NCBI GenBank assembly: GCA_913020275.1
Contig: CAJWBV010000065.1
Coordinates: 1 to 5,678 of the forward strand
Source: an uncultured Rhodobiaceae bacterium
GTDB lineage: Bacteria; Pseudomonadota; Alphaproteobacteria; RS24
Reading direction: 5' to 3'
Length of the DNA: 5,678 nt
Positions within the stretch are counted from its first letter, which is position 1; the number at the start of each line of letters is the position of its first letter. The notes under the pieces are model-generated. The model made no database searches. It saw only the letters and a list, made by a program, of their open reading frames with translations, and had not been told where the DNA came from. The translations under genes and the position numbers were made by a program. This document shows, piece by piece, positions 1-5,678 of this stretch.

Positions 1-188
1 GCGCCTTCGGGCGTGCCGCAGCCCATGATTACGTCTTCAACTTCGCTCGGCTCGATATTGGCGCGCTCAATGGCGTGCTTGATGGCATGACCGCCCATGG
101 CGGCACCGTGGGTCATATTGAATCCGCCGCGACCGGATTTCGCCAGGCCGGTGCGTGCACTCGATACGATTACAGCTTCTCGTGACAT
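1..188 (-). CDS. Thiolase (acetyl-CoA C-acyltransferase family), N-terminal fragment
   Basis: This is the first 62 codons of a thiolase; the rest lies beyond the left edge. Thiolases catalyse the reversible condensation of two acyl-CoA molecules, or the thiolytic cleavage of 3-ketoacyl-CoA, in the cytoplasm (beta-oxidation, acetoacetyl-CoA or PHB metabolism). The translation opens MSREAVIVSSARTG, the standard first strand of the thiolase fold, followed by a Gly-rich stretch (residues 19-33) and DVIMGCGTPEG at residues 52-62, a conserved N-domain segment. Cys57 in that segment is not the nucleophile: the catalytic Cys falls near residue 90 in this family, outside the window, so activity and substrate class cannot be judged. 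The ATG start is supported by AGGAG at 195-199 (read on the minus strand) with a 6-nt spacer. The gene is divergent from the msrB gene. The thiolase family call is secure; biosynthetic versus degradative role is open. Confidence 0.9.
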   Translation of the reverse strand, partial: MSREAVIVSSARTGLAKSGRGGFNMTHGAAMGGHAIKHAIERANIEPSEVEDVIMGCGTPEG

Positions 189-219
189 GTCTTTCTCCTG
201 TTCTTTAAAAACTGACGCG

Positions 220-248
220 ATAATGCGCCAAGAGATGCGATATTTCAA
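220..248 (-). promoter_or_regulatory. Putative sigma-70 promoter of the thiolase gene
   Basis: Reading the minus strand, TTGAAA (248-243) is followed by a 17-nt spacer and CATTAT (225-220). Both hexamers are close to the TTGACA/TATAAT consensus and the spacing is optimal. Transcription would begin near position 213, giving a leader of about 25 nt that contains the AGGAG ribosome binding site. Position, spacing and orientation all fit, but this is a consensus match only. Confidence 0.45.
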
Positions 249-419
249 ACATTGTTTGCGGATTAACCCAAATTTAAATGCACCCCGCCTAATTTGCTAA
301 AACCGCGCCAAAAACAAGAAGACTGAAGAATAAGAGTAAGGGGTTTTCCCTATCTTGGGGCCGATTTAAGGCGTCATTTTTAGGCCATATTTTTCTGCCA
401 TTTTGCGGGATGAAATAAT

Positions 420-423
420 GGAG
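420..423 (+). promoter_or_regulatory. Ribosome binding site that fixes the GTG start of msrB
   Basis: GGAG lies 7 nt upstream of the GTG at 431. It decides the start because the nearby ATG at 418-420 is in another frame and meets a stop after seven codons, and the msrB frame has an in-frame TAA at 416-418. Confidence 0.6.
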
Positions 424-430
424 AAAAATT

Positions 431-970
431 GTGGAACATAAACTTCGTGATGCCCTGCTTCTGGTGGCTTTGACAGGCCTTTTGGTCTTGCCTAGCCTTT
501 ATGCACGCGGTCAAAACCTTGATGAATTTGTGAAACCCGATGATGGCGTTCTCAAACAACAACTTTCCCCCATACAATATGCGGTCACTCAGAAAGACAA
601 AACCGAACCGCCCTACCGCAACCGCTTCTGGAACCTGAAAGAAGACGGCATTTATGTGGATATCGTGTCCGGCGAGCCGCTGTTTTCCTCGCGCGACAAA
701 TATGACAGTCGCACAGGGTGGCCTTCTTTTACCCGGCCGCTGGAACCGGAAAACATTGTCGAACGCGCCGACTGGAAAATGGTTCTGCCGCGCACCGAAG
801 TGCGCTCGCGCCAAGGCGACAGTCATCTGGGTCATGTTTTCGACGACGGGCCGGCTCCGACGGGCTTGCGCTACTGCATTAACTCGGCGGCGCTGGAATT
901 TATCCCCGTAAGCGATATGGCCGCGCGCGGCTATGGCGCATATCTGCCCGGCTTCACCGACACCCCTTAA
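431..970 (+). CDS. msrB: Peptide-methionine (R)-S-oxide reductase MsrB, exported or membrane-anchored, single-cysteine form
   Basis: MsrB reduces the R epimer of methionine sulfoxide in oxidised proteins. The 179-residue product shows the whole SelR domain from about residue 45: [10 protein letters not shown] (53-62), [15 protein letters not shown] (73-87), TGWPSF (95-100), RTEVRS (121-126), [12 protein letters not shown] (130-141) and [11 protein letters not shown] (145-155). Cys149 is the nucleophile; Trp97, His132, His135, Arg147 and Asn151 occupy the usual active-site positions. Residues 1-26 carry Lys4 and Arg6, then a hydrophobic run (about 8-22) ending in SLYA, so the protein is probably secreted through Sec or anchored in the inner membrane facing the periplasm. 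Cys149 is the only cysteine: the zinc CxxC pairs are absent, and the resolving-Cys position in the GCGWPSF-type motif is Thr95. Start is GTG, set by GGAG at 420-423. No convincing sigma-70 promoter is visible upstream. Family call is secure; export is inferred from the N-terminus. Confidence 0.95.
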   Translation: MEHKLRDALLLVALTGLLVLPSLYARGQNLDEFVKPDDGVLKQQLSPIQYAVTQKDKTEPPYRNRFWNLKEDGIYVDIVSGEPLFSSRDKYDSRTGWPSFTRPLEPENIVERADWKMVLPRTEVRSRQGDSHLGHVFDDGPAPTGLRYCINSAALEFIPVSDMAARGYGAYLPGFTDTP

Positions 971-982
971 TCGTCAAAAAAC

Positions 983-1011
983 TTGAGCAAAACCGGATTT
1001 TTCGGCATGTT
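983..1011 (+). promoter_or_regulatory. Weak candidate promoter upstream of the tandem-hotdog thioesterase
   Basis: TTGAGC (983-988), a 17-nt spacer and CATGTT (1006-1011) lie in the 91-bp gap between msrB and the thioesterase gene. The -35 is fair and the -10 poor (three of six matches). No rho-independent terminator is visible after msrB, so the thioesterase gene could equally be read from msrB transcripts. Confidence 0.2.
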
Positions 1012-1061
1012 GGCGCTTTCCAACATCGTTCAAAGCGTCTGTCTCAATCGTGACTGTCAAC

Positions 1062-2012
1062 ATGACCAGCCAAACTGAATTTCTCGACAAACTCGTGCCC
1101 GGTTATCAAGGCGTCGCCCAGAAATGGGAATGCGATAATATGGGCCATCTCAATGTATCCCATTATTTTGGCCGATCGTCGGATCAGGCATTTTTCACAC
1201 GCCATGCTTTGGGCCTTGACCCCGCGGCTTTGCGTGACAGCGGCCACGGTACGGTGGCGCTTGAAGAACATTGCCGTTTTCACCGCGAGGTGACATCCGG
1301 CGGCATGATGATCGGGCGCAGTGCCGTTATCGAGCCACGCGAACGCACAATGGTGGTCTATCAGGAGTTTCGGGACGCAAACGAGGCGTTGCAAGCCTCG
1401 TTTCGAACCGTAATTGGATTTTTTGATACGAAAGCACGCCGCTTGATGCCGTGGCCCGAGGCCACACGCGAAAAAGCCGCCAAACTGACCATCGATCTGC
1501 CCGATCATGCGACCCCTTTACGCGTCCCGGCCGGCGGCGCGGTCGGTCAGGTCAGCCGTGAAGTGTCGATTGCCGAAGGGTTTTTCAGAAGCGGCGGTAC
1601 CGGCGTCAATAGCTGGGAATGCGACCAGTTCGGGCATATGAACACAATGTTTTATGTGCGCCGGCAAACCGAGGCGGGACCGCATTTCTGGCAATTGCTG
1701 GGCCTTGACCAGCCCGGCCTCATCGCATCGGGGCATGGCTTTGCCGTTAGCGAATTGCGGATGAATTATATCAGCGAGCTTTACGAGGGCGATATGGTCG
1801 AGACGCTCTCGGTTTTGCGCGAGGTCAGCGATCGCGGCGCGCGCGTCGAGCATCGCCTGTATAATTTCGGCACCGGTGCTTTATCGGCGGTTTCCGATAC
1901 CAGCCTGGTGTGCTTCGATTTGGAAAGCCGCAAAAGCACGCCCTGGCCTACCCACGTGCGCGCCTTATTGGACACGAAACTCGTGGCCGGCACCTCACCT
2001 ATTGATGCTTGA
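1062..2012 (+). CDS. Acyl-CoA thioesterase-like protein with two tandem hotdog (4HBT-type) domains
   Basis: Probably a cytoplasmic enzyme hydrolysing an acyl-CoA thioester. It has 316 residues counted from the ATG at 1062. Two copies of the 4-hydroxybenzoyl-CoA thioesterase motif are visible: WECDNMGHLN (22-31) and WECDQFGHMN (185-194), each followed by a Tyr and a long helix. The Asp in each (25 and 188) aligns with the catalytic Asp of the family. Similarity continues through both halves: LGLD, then SGHG, then a strand-rich region, then FD-x4-5-PWP near residues 121-132 and 285-296. The protein is therefore a full-length internal duplication, likely folding as a pseudo-dimer of hotdogs. The start is uncertain: an in-frame GTG at 1050 would add four residues, and neither codon has a clear Shine-Dalgarno. 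The substrate cannot be read from sequence. It is convergent with the hydrolase gene, with 12 bp between stop codons. Confidence 0.85.
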   Translation: MTSQTEFLDKLVPGYQGVAQKWECDNMGHLNVSHYFGRSSDQAFFTRHALGLDPAALRDSGHGTVALEEHCRFHREVTSGGMMIGRSAVIEPRERTMVVYQEFRDANEALQASFRTVIGFFDTKARRLMPWPEATREKAAKLTIDLPDHATPLRVPAGGAVGQVSREVSIAEGFFRSGGTGVNSWECDQFGHMNTMFYVRRQTEAGPHFWQLLGLDQPGLIASGHGFAVSELRMNYISELYEGDMVETLSVLREVSDRGARVEHRLYNFGTGALSAVSDTSLVCFDLESRKSTPWPTHVRALLDTKLVAGTSPIDA

Positions 2013-2024
2013 GCGGGTGCGCCC

Positions 2025-2903
2025 CTAACCGGCCAAGCCGGCACGCGCATAAATTTCTGCGCGCACGAGGTCCGGAAATTCCATCGGCAGAAAATGTGAG
2101 CTGCCCGCAATCACCTCAATTTTCTTGGATGCGCGTGCCAGCCGAAACGACAGAACCGACCGCGTGGTCGACCCGCTTTCGGCCATCATCAGCGTGAAGG
2201 GCACTTTCAACCGGCGGGCGGGGCTTGTGCTGTTATGGCGCTGATCGTTAAAATTTGCGGCTTCCCAAGCCGGCGCACACGCCAGCGTCACGGTGTTTTC
2301 GCCGCCGCCATCCAGCGGACGCACGCCGCCGTCAACATAAGCCTCAAGAAAACCATCCTGCCAGGTTTGAAACGCCCCACGGCCGGTATAGGCCTTAATG
2401 ACTGTTTCGGCATCGGGCCAGTCGGCACGGCGTTTGGCGGCGTTTACGGCAAGTGCGAAACCGCCCCCATTGCGAAATGTCATGCGTGCCAGCAAACGCT
2501 CGCGGCGCGGCACGATAACCGGATCGGCCAGCACCAGACCCGCCACCAGATCGGGGCGTTTTGCGGCGGCCATAACAGATGCGCAACCGCCCATCGAATG
2601 CCCGCCCAGCCAGATTTTTTCGCCCGCCTTGTCGCACAGATGTTCGACTACACCGATCAGGTCGTTACGATATTGCGTCCAGCCCGGATAATGCGCGGGG
2701 TCAGCTGCAAGTGTTGAGAAGCCGTGCCCGCGGGCGTCGGCGGCATAAACGTCAAAATCTCCGGCGAGCGGGGTCAGAAGCGGGTCATAGGTCTGGGCAT
2801 TAAAACCATTGGCATGCGCCCAGTGCAAAACCGGCTTGCCATGTGCCGACCAGTGGCAGATTGATATGTCGCCATCGTCGCGTTTGAGTTGAAATCGTTG
2901 CAT
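2025..2903 (-). CDS. Alpha/beta hydrolase, HANGF-type
   Basis: A serine hydrolase of the alpha/beta fold, 292 residues from the ATG at 2903, with no signal peptide and so probably cytoplasmic. Numbering from that Met, the oxyanion-region motif HANGF is at 30-34, DARGHGFS at 56-63, the nucleophile elbow GHSMGG at 101-106 (Ser103), and the C-terminal catalytic His is in GSSHFLP (His270). The acid is less certain: Asp127 after LVLA, or Glu242 in the MMAESGS segment. A cap-like region spans about 130-225. Substrate is unknown; esterase, lactonase or lysophospholipase-like activity are all possible. An in-frame ATG at 2948 would add 15 residues (polar, Gln/Thr/Pro-rich). I prefer 2903 because the conserved fold begins right after it and a weak promoter (TTGCTT 2965-2960, ATATCT 2942-2937, 17-nt spacer) would start transcripts near 2930. 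Neither start has a strong ribosome binding site. Confidence 0.85.
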   Translation of the reverse strand: MQRFQLKRDDGDISICHWSAHGKPVLHWAHANGFNAQTYDPLLTPLAGDFDVYAADARGHGFSTLAADPAHYPGWTQYRNDLIGVVEHLCDKAGEKIWLGGHSMGGCASVMAAAKRPDLVAGLVLADPVIVPRRERLLARMTFRNGGGFALAVNAAKRRADWPDAETVIKAYTGRGAFQTWQDGFLEAYVDGGVRPLDGGGENTVTLACAPAWEAANFNDQRHNSTSPARRLKVPFTLMMAESGSTTRSVLSFRLARASKKIEVIAGSSHFLPMEFPDLVRAEIYARAGLAG

Positions 2904-3069
2904 AGGTGTTGGTGTCCGTTGGGCGGTTTGTTGAACAGATATGTGCATGTGTGACGAAAAAGCAAGCGCCCGCCCGCCCGCGCCATCACGCTGCTTTGCA
3001 AAACCCGCCGTTTCTGCTACCCATGCTGCTCATCACCATTGACACGTTTTCACGCATAACGGGGTCGAA
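2904..3069. other. Divergent intergenic region between the hydrolase and the TauE-type permease
   Basis: This 166-bp stretch should hold the promoters of two divergent units. A perfect TTGACA sits at 3039-3044 on the plus strand, but the best -10-like hexamer (CATAAC, 3055-3060) is only 10 nt away, too close for sigma-70, and position 3062 onward offers no -10. A CGCC-unit microrepeat occupies 2967-2980. I see no small gene, riboswitch or terminator here. Confidence 0.5.
2967..2980. repeat. CGCC tetranucleotide microrepeat (3.5 units)
   Basis: CGCC repeated three times plus CG. On the minus strand this gives three GGG tracts separated by single C residues, one tract short of a canonical G-quadruplex. 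It lies upstream of both hydrolase start candidates. Confidence 0.6.
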
Positions 3070-3996
3070 ATGCAGATTTACCTTCCCATTGCCGAAATGA
3101 GCGCAAATATTATGACGCTCATCGGCATGGGCAGTGTTGTCGGTTTCATGTCCGGCATGTTCGGCGTCGGCGGCGGGTTTTTAATGACCCCCTTGCTCAT
3201 TTTTATCGGCATTCCGCCGGCGGTGGCCGTGGCCTCTGAAGCTAATCAGATCGTCGCCTCCTCCGTTTCGGGCGGGCTGGCGCATTGGCGCCGCCGTGCG
3301 GTCGATATCCGCATGGGGCTTATTTTAATGTCCGGCGGTGTTGCCGGCTCCTATGCCGGTGTCCAGCTTTTCAAATTGCTGCGTGCGCTGGGTCAGGTCG
3401 ATTTGCTGATCTCGTCAAGCTATGTGATTTTTCTGAGCGTCATCGGCGCGCTTATGCTGCGCGAAAGCCTGCATGCCATTCGTGAAACCCGCAAAGGCCG
3501 CCCGATACGCGTGCGCCGTCCGGGGCAACATAGCTGGATTTTGCGCCTGCCTTTGCGCATGCGGTTTCGCCAATCGCGGCTTTACATCAGCATTATTCCG
3601 CCTCTGCTGATCGGCTTTCTGGTTGGCATGTTATCGGCCATTATGGGGGTCGGGGGCGGCTTCATTATGGTTCCGGCGATGATTTACCTTTTGCGGATGC
3701 CAACAAATGTCGTGATCGGCACATCGCTGTTCCAGATTATTTTTGTCACCAGCGCCGTAACAGTTTTGCACGCCGTTGAAAACCAGACCGTCGATATTGT
3801 TCTGGCTGTTTTGCTGATGATCGGCGGCGTCATCGGCGCACAATTTGGTGCCATGGCAGGCCAACGCCTACGTGGGGAAGAATTGCGCGCATTGCTTGCC
3901 CTGATTGTGTTGGGCGTAGCCTGCAAGCTGATGCTTGATCTGGTGTTTGAGCCTGCCGAATTATTCTCCATCCAGCGTCTGGAGGTCGGGCCATGA
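3070..3996 (+). CDS. TauE/SafE (DUF81) family membrane permease, probable sulfur-anion exporter
   Basis: An inner-membrane protein of 308 residues with about eight hydrophobic segments in two homologous halves, as expected for TauE/SafE. Each half carries the signature glycine motif: GMFGVGGGF (29-37) in the first, IMGVGGGF (191-198) in the second. The first continues into a helix with ANQIVASSVSG (58-68) and HWRRR (72-76). The halves are joined by a basic hydrophilic loop (about 131-170, many Arg/Lys), predicted cytoplasmic. Characterised relatives have been implicated in export of sulfite, sulfoacetate or related sulfur anions, but the family is broad and substrate assignment by homology is weak. 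The ATG at 3070 is chosen because its N-terminus (MQIYLPIAEMS) matches what I recall of alphaproteobacterial homologues; the ribosome binding site is poor (GGGG at 3061-3064). Its stop overlaps the next start by four bases, making it the first gene of a three-gene operon. Confidence 0.9.
   Translation: MQIYLPIAEMSANIMTLIGMGSVVGFMSGMFGVGGGFLMTPLLIFIGIPPAVAVASEANQIVASSVSGGLAHWRRRAVDIRMGLILMSGGVAGSYAGVQLFKLLRALGQVDLLISSSYVIFLSVIGALMLRESLHAIRETRKGRPIRVRRPGQHSWILRLPLRMRFRQSRLYISIIPPLLIGFLVGMLSAIMGVGGGFIMVPAMIYLLRMPTNVVIGTSLFQIIFVTSAVTVLHAVENQTVDIVLAVLLMIGGVIGAQFGAMAGQRLRGEELRALLALIVLGVACKLMLDLVFEPAELFSIQRLEVGP
3981..3985 (+). promoter_or_regulatory. Ribosome binding site of the TIGR02186 gene, inside the permease coding end
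   Basis: GGAGG lies 7 nt before the ATG at 3993. It fixes the start used in the ATGA overlap with the permease stop codon (TGA 3994-3996) and indicates translational coupling. Confidence 0.75.
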
Positions 3997-4790
3997 AAAC
4001 CGCTGTCTCCTTCTTGGCAACCATCGCGTTGACCGCGCTATGCGCAAGTGGCGGCATGGCGCAAAAAGCGCACGCCAATGCGCTGGTGGCCGATTTGTCG
4101 AAAGACCAGATCCGCGTGGCGTCGAATTTCACCGGCGAGAAAATTCTTCTCTTCGGCGCCATCGAAGGCACCGGCCCAAGCGGGGCGTCCGATGTGGTGG
4201 TGGTAGTGCGCGGCCCGTCGGAAAATTTCACCCTGCGCCGGAAAAAACGCGTGGCCGGCATCTGGGTCAATGCCGAAGCGCGCACGCTTGGACCCTTGCC
4301 CGGATATTATGCCGTCGCCAGCACGCGCGCGCTGGCAGATATTGCGCCCGTATCGGAACGCGCCAAGCACCAGATCGGACCCGAATATTTGCGCTTTTCA
4401 CTGCTCAATCAAACGCCGGAAGCCGCCGCCCCGCACGCTGGCCCGCGCGATATCGCGCTTTATCATGACAGTTTTGTGCGCATCAAAAGCGGACAAAATC
4501 TTTATTCAGTCGACCCGAACGGCGTAAGCATTATCGCTGACCGGTTGTTTCGCGCCGAACTGACCCTGCCCTCCGGATTGCCCTTTGGTACCTATATCAC
4601 CGAATTTTTCCTGTTTGAAAAAGGCCGCGTCGTCGGCTATCAGACCGGCGAATTGTCGGTGGCGATAACGGGTTTGGAGCAATGGCTTCGGGTCACAGCC
4701 CATGACATGCCGCTGCTTTACGGGCTGTTTGGTGTTTTCATTGCCGGCCTAATGGGATGGGGCGTGGCAACTTTGTTCAGGCGGGTGTGA
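3993..4790 (+). CDS. TIGR02186 / Alph_Pro_TM family protein, exported with a C-terminal membrane anchor; function unknown
   Basis: A 265-residue protein I recognise as the Alph_Pro_TM family (TIGR02186), which has no established function. It starts with a signal peptide: Lys2, a hydrophobic core at 4-19 and an ANA cleavage motif at 28-30. The mature domain (31 to about 237) is rich in beta strands and should lie in the periplasm. It contains FTGEKILLFGA (46-56), DVVVVVRGP (67-75), RRKKRVAGIWVN (82-93) and PGYYAVAST (103-111). A single transmembrane helix follows at about 239-260, ending in RRV, so the topology is N-out with a three-residue cytoplasmic tail. The only Cys (17) lies in the signal peptide and would be removed, so the mature protein cannot exchange disulfides itself. 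Start is set by GGAGG at 3981-3985; the gene overlaps the permease by 4 nt and ccdA by 1 nt. This placement suggests a partner of the permease, CcdA or both; that is inference. Confidence 0.88.
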   Translation: MKTAVSFLATIALTALCASGGMAQKAHANALVADLSKDQIRVASNFTGEKILLFGAIEGTGPSGASDVVVVVRGPSENFTLRRKKRVAGIWVNAEARTLGPLPGYYAVASTRALADIAPVSERAKHQIGPEYLRFSLLNQTPEAAAPHAGPRDIALYHDSFVRIKSGQNLYSVDPNGVSIIADRLFRAELTLPSGLPFGTYITEFFLFEKGRVVGYQTGELSVAITGLEQWLRVTAHDMPLLYGLFGVFIAGLMGWGVATLFRRV

Positions 4791-5551
4791 TGGAGAGTTT
4801 TGCCCTTTCAGCACTGGCCGCCTTTGCCGGCGGCGCGCTCAGCTTTTTGTCGCCATGCGTTTTGCCGTTGGTGCCGGGCTATTTGTGTTTTGCCGCCGGA
4901 CTGCAATTTAACGAATTGACCGACATTGACACACCGCGCGCCGCCGCGCGCCGCGTACTGCCCGGCGCATCGGCTTTTGTCGGCGGGTTTTCGGCTGTCT
5001 TCATCGCGCTGGGTGCCGGGGCCGCCGCTGTCAATCCGGTATTGCTTATGCATCAGGAAATTCTCGCGCAAGTTGCCGGCGGGTTTATCATCATATTGGG
5101 TCTGCATGTTGGCGGCCTTGTCACCCTGCCGCTTTTGGGTCGCGAAGCCCGCCTTCTAGGACGCTCCACATCGGGAGCATCGGGCGCGCCAACCGCTTCG
5201 TTATTTGCCGCCTTTTTCATGGGTGCCGCTTTTGCTTTTGGCTGGACACCGTGCATCGGGCCAATTCTAGCCACCATTCTGGCACTGGCCGCCGCCCGCG
5301 ACAGCCTTGGAGAAGGGGTTGGCCTTTTGACATTCTATGCCGCCGGTCTGGGTCTGCCATTTCTGCTGGCGGCGCTGGGTGTCAGCAGGTTTTTGCTGGT
5401 CAGCGCGGCGGTCAAAAAACACATGAAATGGGTTGAACGCAGTGCCGGTGTTCTGCTTGTCGGCACGGGGCTACTCATAATGCTGGGCACGTTACAAAGC
5501 CTTGCCACCTATCTGCTCGACTGGTTTCCGGCACTGGGTCAATTGGGTTAA
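4790..5551 (+). CDS. ccdA: CcdA-type cytochrome c biogenesis / thiol-disulfide transport protein (DsbD membrane domain)
   Basis: An inner-membrane protein of 253 residues with about six transmembrane segments, the size of stand-alone CcdA. CcdA carries electrons from cytoplasmic thioredoxin across the membrane to periplasmic thiol-disulfide proteins, classically those keeping apocytochrome c haem-binding cysteines reduced. The redox pair is visible: Cys23 in FLSPCVLPLVPGY (19-31) of the first helix, and Cys155 in FGWTPCIGP (150-158) of the fourth, each in the Pro-Cys context typical of the family. A third cysteine, Cys33, lies one helix turn or more after the first motif. There is no fused thioredoxin or immunoglobulin-like domain, so a separate periplasmic partner is needed; none is in the window. 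The ATG at 4790 overlaps the preceding TGA by one base and has AGGCGG (4779-4784) 5 nt upstream; an in-frame GTG at 4787 is less likely. This is the last gene of the operon visible here. Confidence 0.92.
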   Translation: MESFALSALAAFAGGALSFLSPCVLPLVPGYLCFAAGLQFNELTDIDTPRAAARRVLPGASAFVGGFSAVFIALGAGAAAVNPVLLMHQEILAQVAGGFIIILGLHVGGLVTLPLLGREARLLGRSTSGASGAPTASLFAAFFMGAAFAFGWTPCIGPILATILALAAARDSLGEGVGLLTFYAAGLGLPFLLAALGVSRFLLVSAAVKKHMKWVERSAGVLLVGTGLLIMLGTLQSLATYLLDWFPALGQLG

Positions 5552-5678
5552 ATTTGTGTTAGTAATGATGCGGCACTTTCAAAACATACCCACCGGGGCG
5601 CTTTTTCTAGGCATTTTTAAGTTATTAAATCTCTCTTGAGAATATTTCATAATTGGTTCCCACTCTGATAAAGCTAAA
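5552..5678. other. AT-rich intergenic tail after ccdA
   Basis: No gene or clear terminator is visible. A T-run at 5612-5616 follows a GC-rich stretch (5592-5611), but I find no stem able to pair before it. From about 5615 the sequence becomes AT-rich, and CATAAT (5648-5653) resembles a -10 element for a gene beyond the right edge, without a matching -35 (TTAAAT at 5625-5630 is the only candidate at 17 nt). Confidence 0.4.

Noticed and set aside
97..300. 67-codon plus-strand open frame across the thiolase start and its promoter
   Set aside because: Antisense to the conserved thiolase N-terminus and through its regulatory region; no ribosome binding site or known motif.
338..352. AGGG-GTTTT-CCCT mini-palindrome upstream of msrB as an operator or terminator
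   Set aside because: Four-base arms are expected by chance, and nothing ties it to a known regulator.
380..835. 151-codon minus-strand open frame over msrB
   Set aside because: Lies opposite an unmistakable MsrB; low-complexity translation without a recognisable domain.
2029..2041. Inverted repeat CCGGC-CAA-GCCGG at the end of the hydrolase gene, a possible convergent terminator
   Set aside because: Only a 5-bp stem with a 3-nt loop and no T-run on either side; it lies inside coding sequence rich in such words.
2235..2717. 160-codon plus-strand open frame within the hydrolase gene
   Set aside because: Shadow of the minus-strand hydrolase; its translation shows no recognisable family, and the opposite strand has clear catalytic motifs.
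2966..2984. G-quadruplex on the minus strand at the CGCC repeat
   Set aside because: Only three GGG tracts are present; a canonical quadruplex needs four.
3039..3060. Perfect TTGACA (3039-3044) as the -35 of the permease operon
   Set aside because: No acceptable -10 at 16-18 nt; CATAAC is only 10 nt away and positions from 3061 are GGGGTCG, so I do not call a promoter.
5592..5616. Rho-independent terminator after ccdA (GC-rich stretch followed by TTTTT)
   Set aside because: The GC-rich part does not fold on itself beyond three base pairs, so the T-run alone is not enough.

Overview
The window reads as ordinary chromosomal DNA from an alphaproteobacterium. The main reason is a gene at 3993-4790 that matches the Alph_Pro_TM/TIGR02186 family, which as I recall is confined to that class, directly downstream of the alphaproteobacterial form of a TauE/SafE permease. 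Base composition looks moderately GC-rich throughout. I see no abrupt compositional change, insertion sequence, phage gene, tRNA, rRNA or CRISPR array. All assignments are from reading the sequence; no database search was run.

Layout: (1) 1-188, minus strand: the N-terminal 62 codons of a thiolase (acetyl-CoA acetyltransferase type), running off the left edge, with a good Shine-Dalgarno and a plausible sigma-70 promoter. (2) 189-430: a divergent intergenic region. (3) 431-970, plus: an exported or membrane-anchored methionine sulfoxide reductase B with only one cysteine. (4) 1062-2012, plus: an acyl-CoA thioesterase-like protein made of two tandem hotdog domains that are recognisable copies of each other. 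(5) 2025-2903, minus: an alpha/beta hydrolase convergent with the thioesterase, separated by only 12 bp. (6) 3070-5551, plus: a three-gene operon with overlapping stop and start codons, encoding a TauE/SafE-type permease, an exported TIGR02186 protein with one C-terminal membrane anchor, and a CcdA-type thiol-disulfide electron transporter. (7) 5552-5678: AT-rich DNA with no gene.

How the genes may work together: the tight coupling of permease, TIGR02186 protein and CcdA argues for a shared envelope function, possibly linking sulfur-anion export or periplasmic sulfur chemistry to transmembrane reductant delivery. That is inference, since the TIGR02186 family has no established function. The exported MsrB upstream would also need reductant outside the cytoplasm, which CcdA plus a periplasmic thioredoxin-like partner could supply, but that partner is not in the window. 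The thiolase and thioesterase both belong to acyl-CoA metabolism, but they lie on opposite strands and are not one operon.

The best candidate for something undescribed is the TauE-TIGR02186-CcdA operon. The rest is recognisable metabolism and repair.
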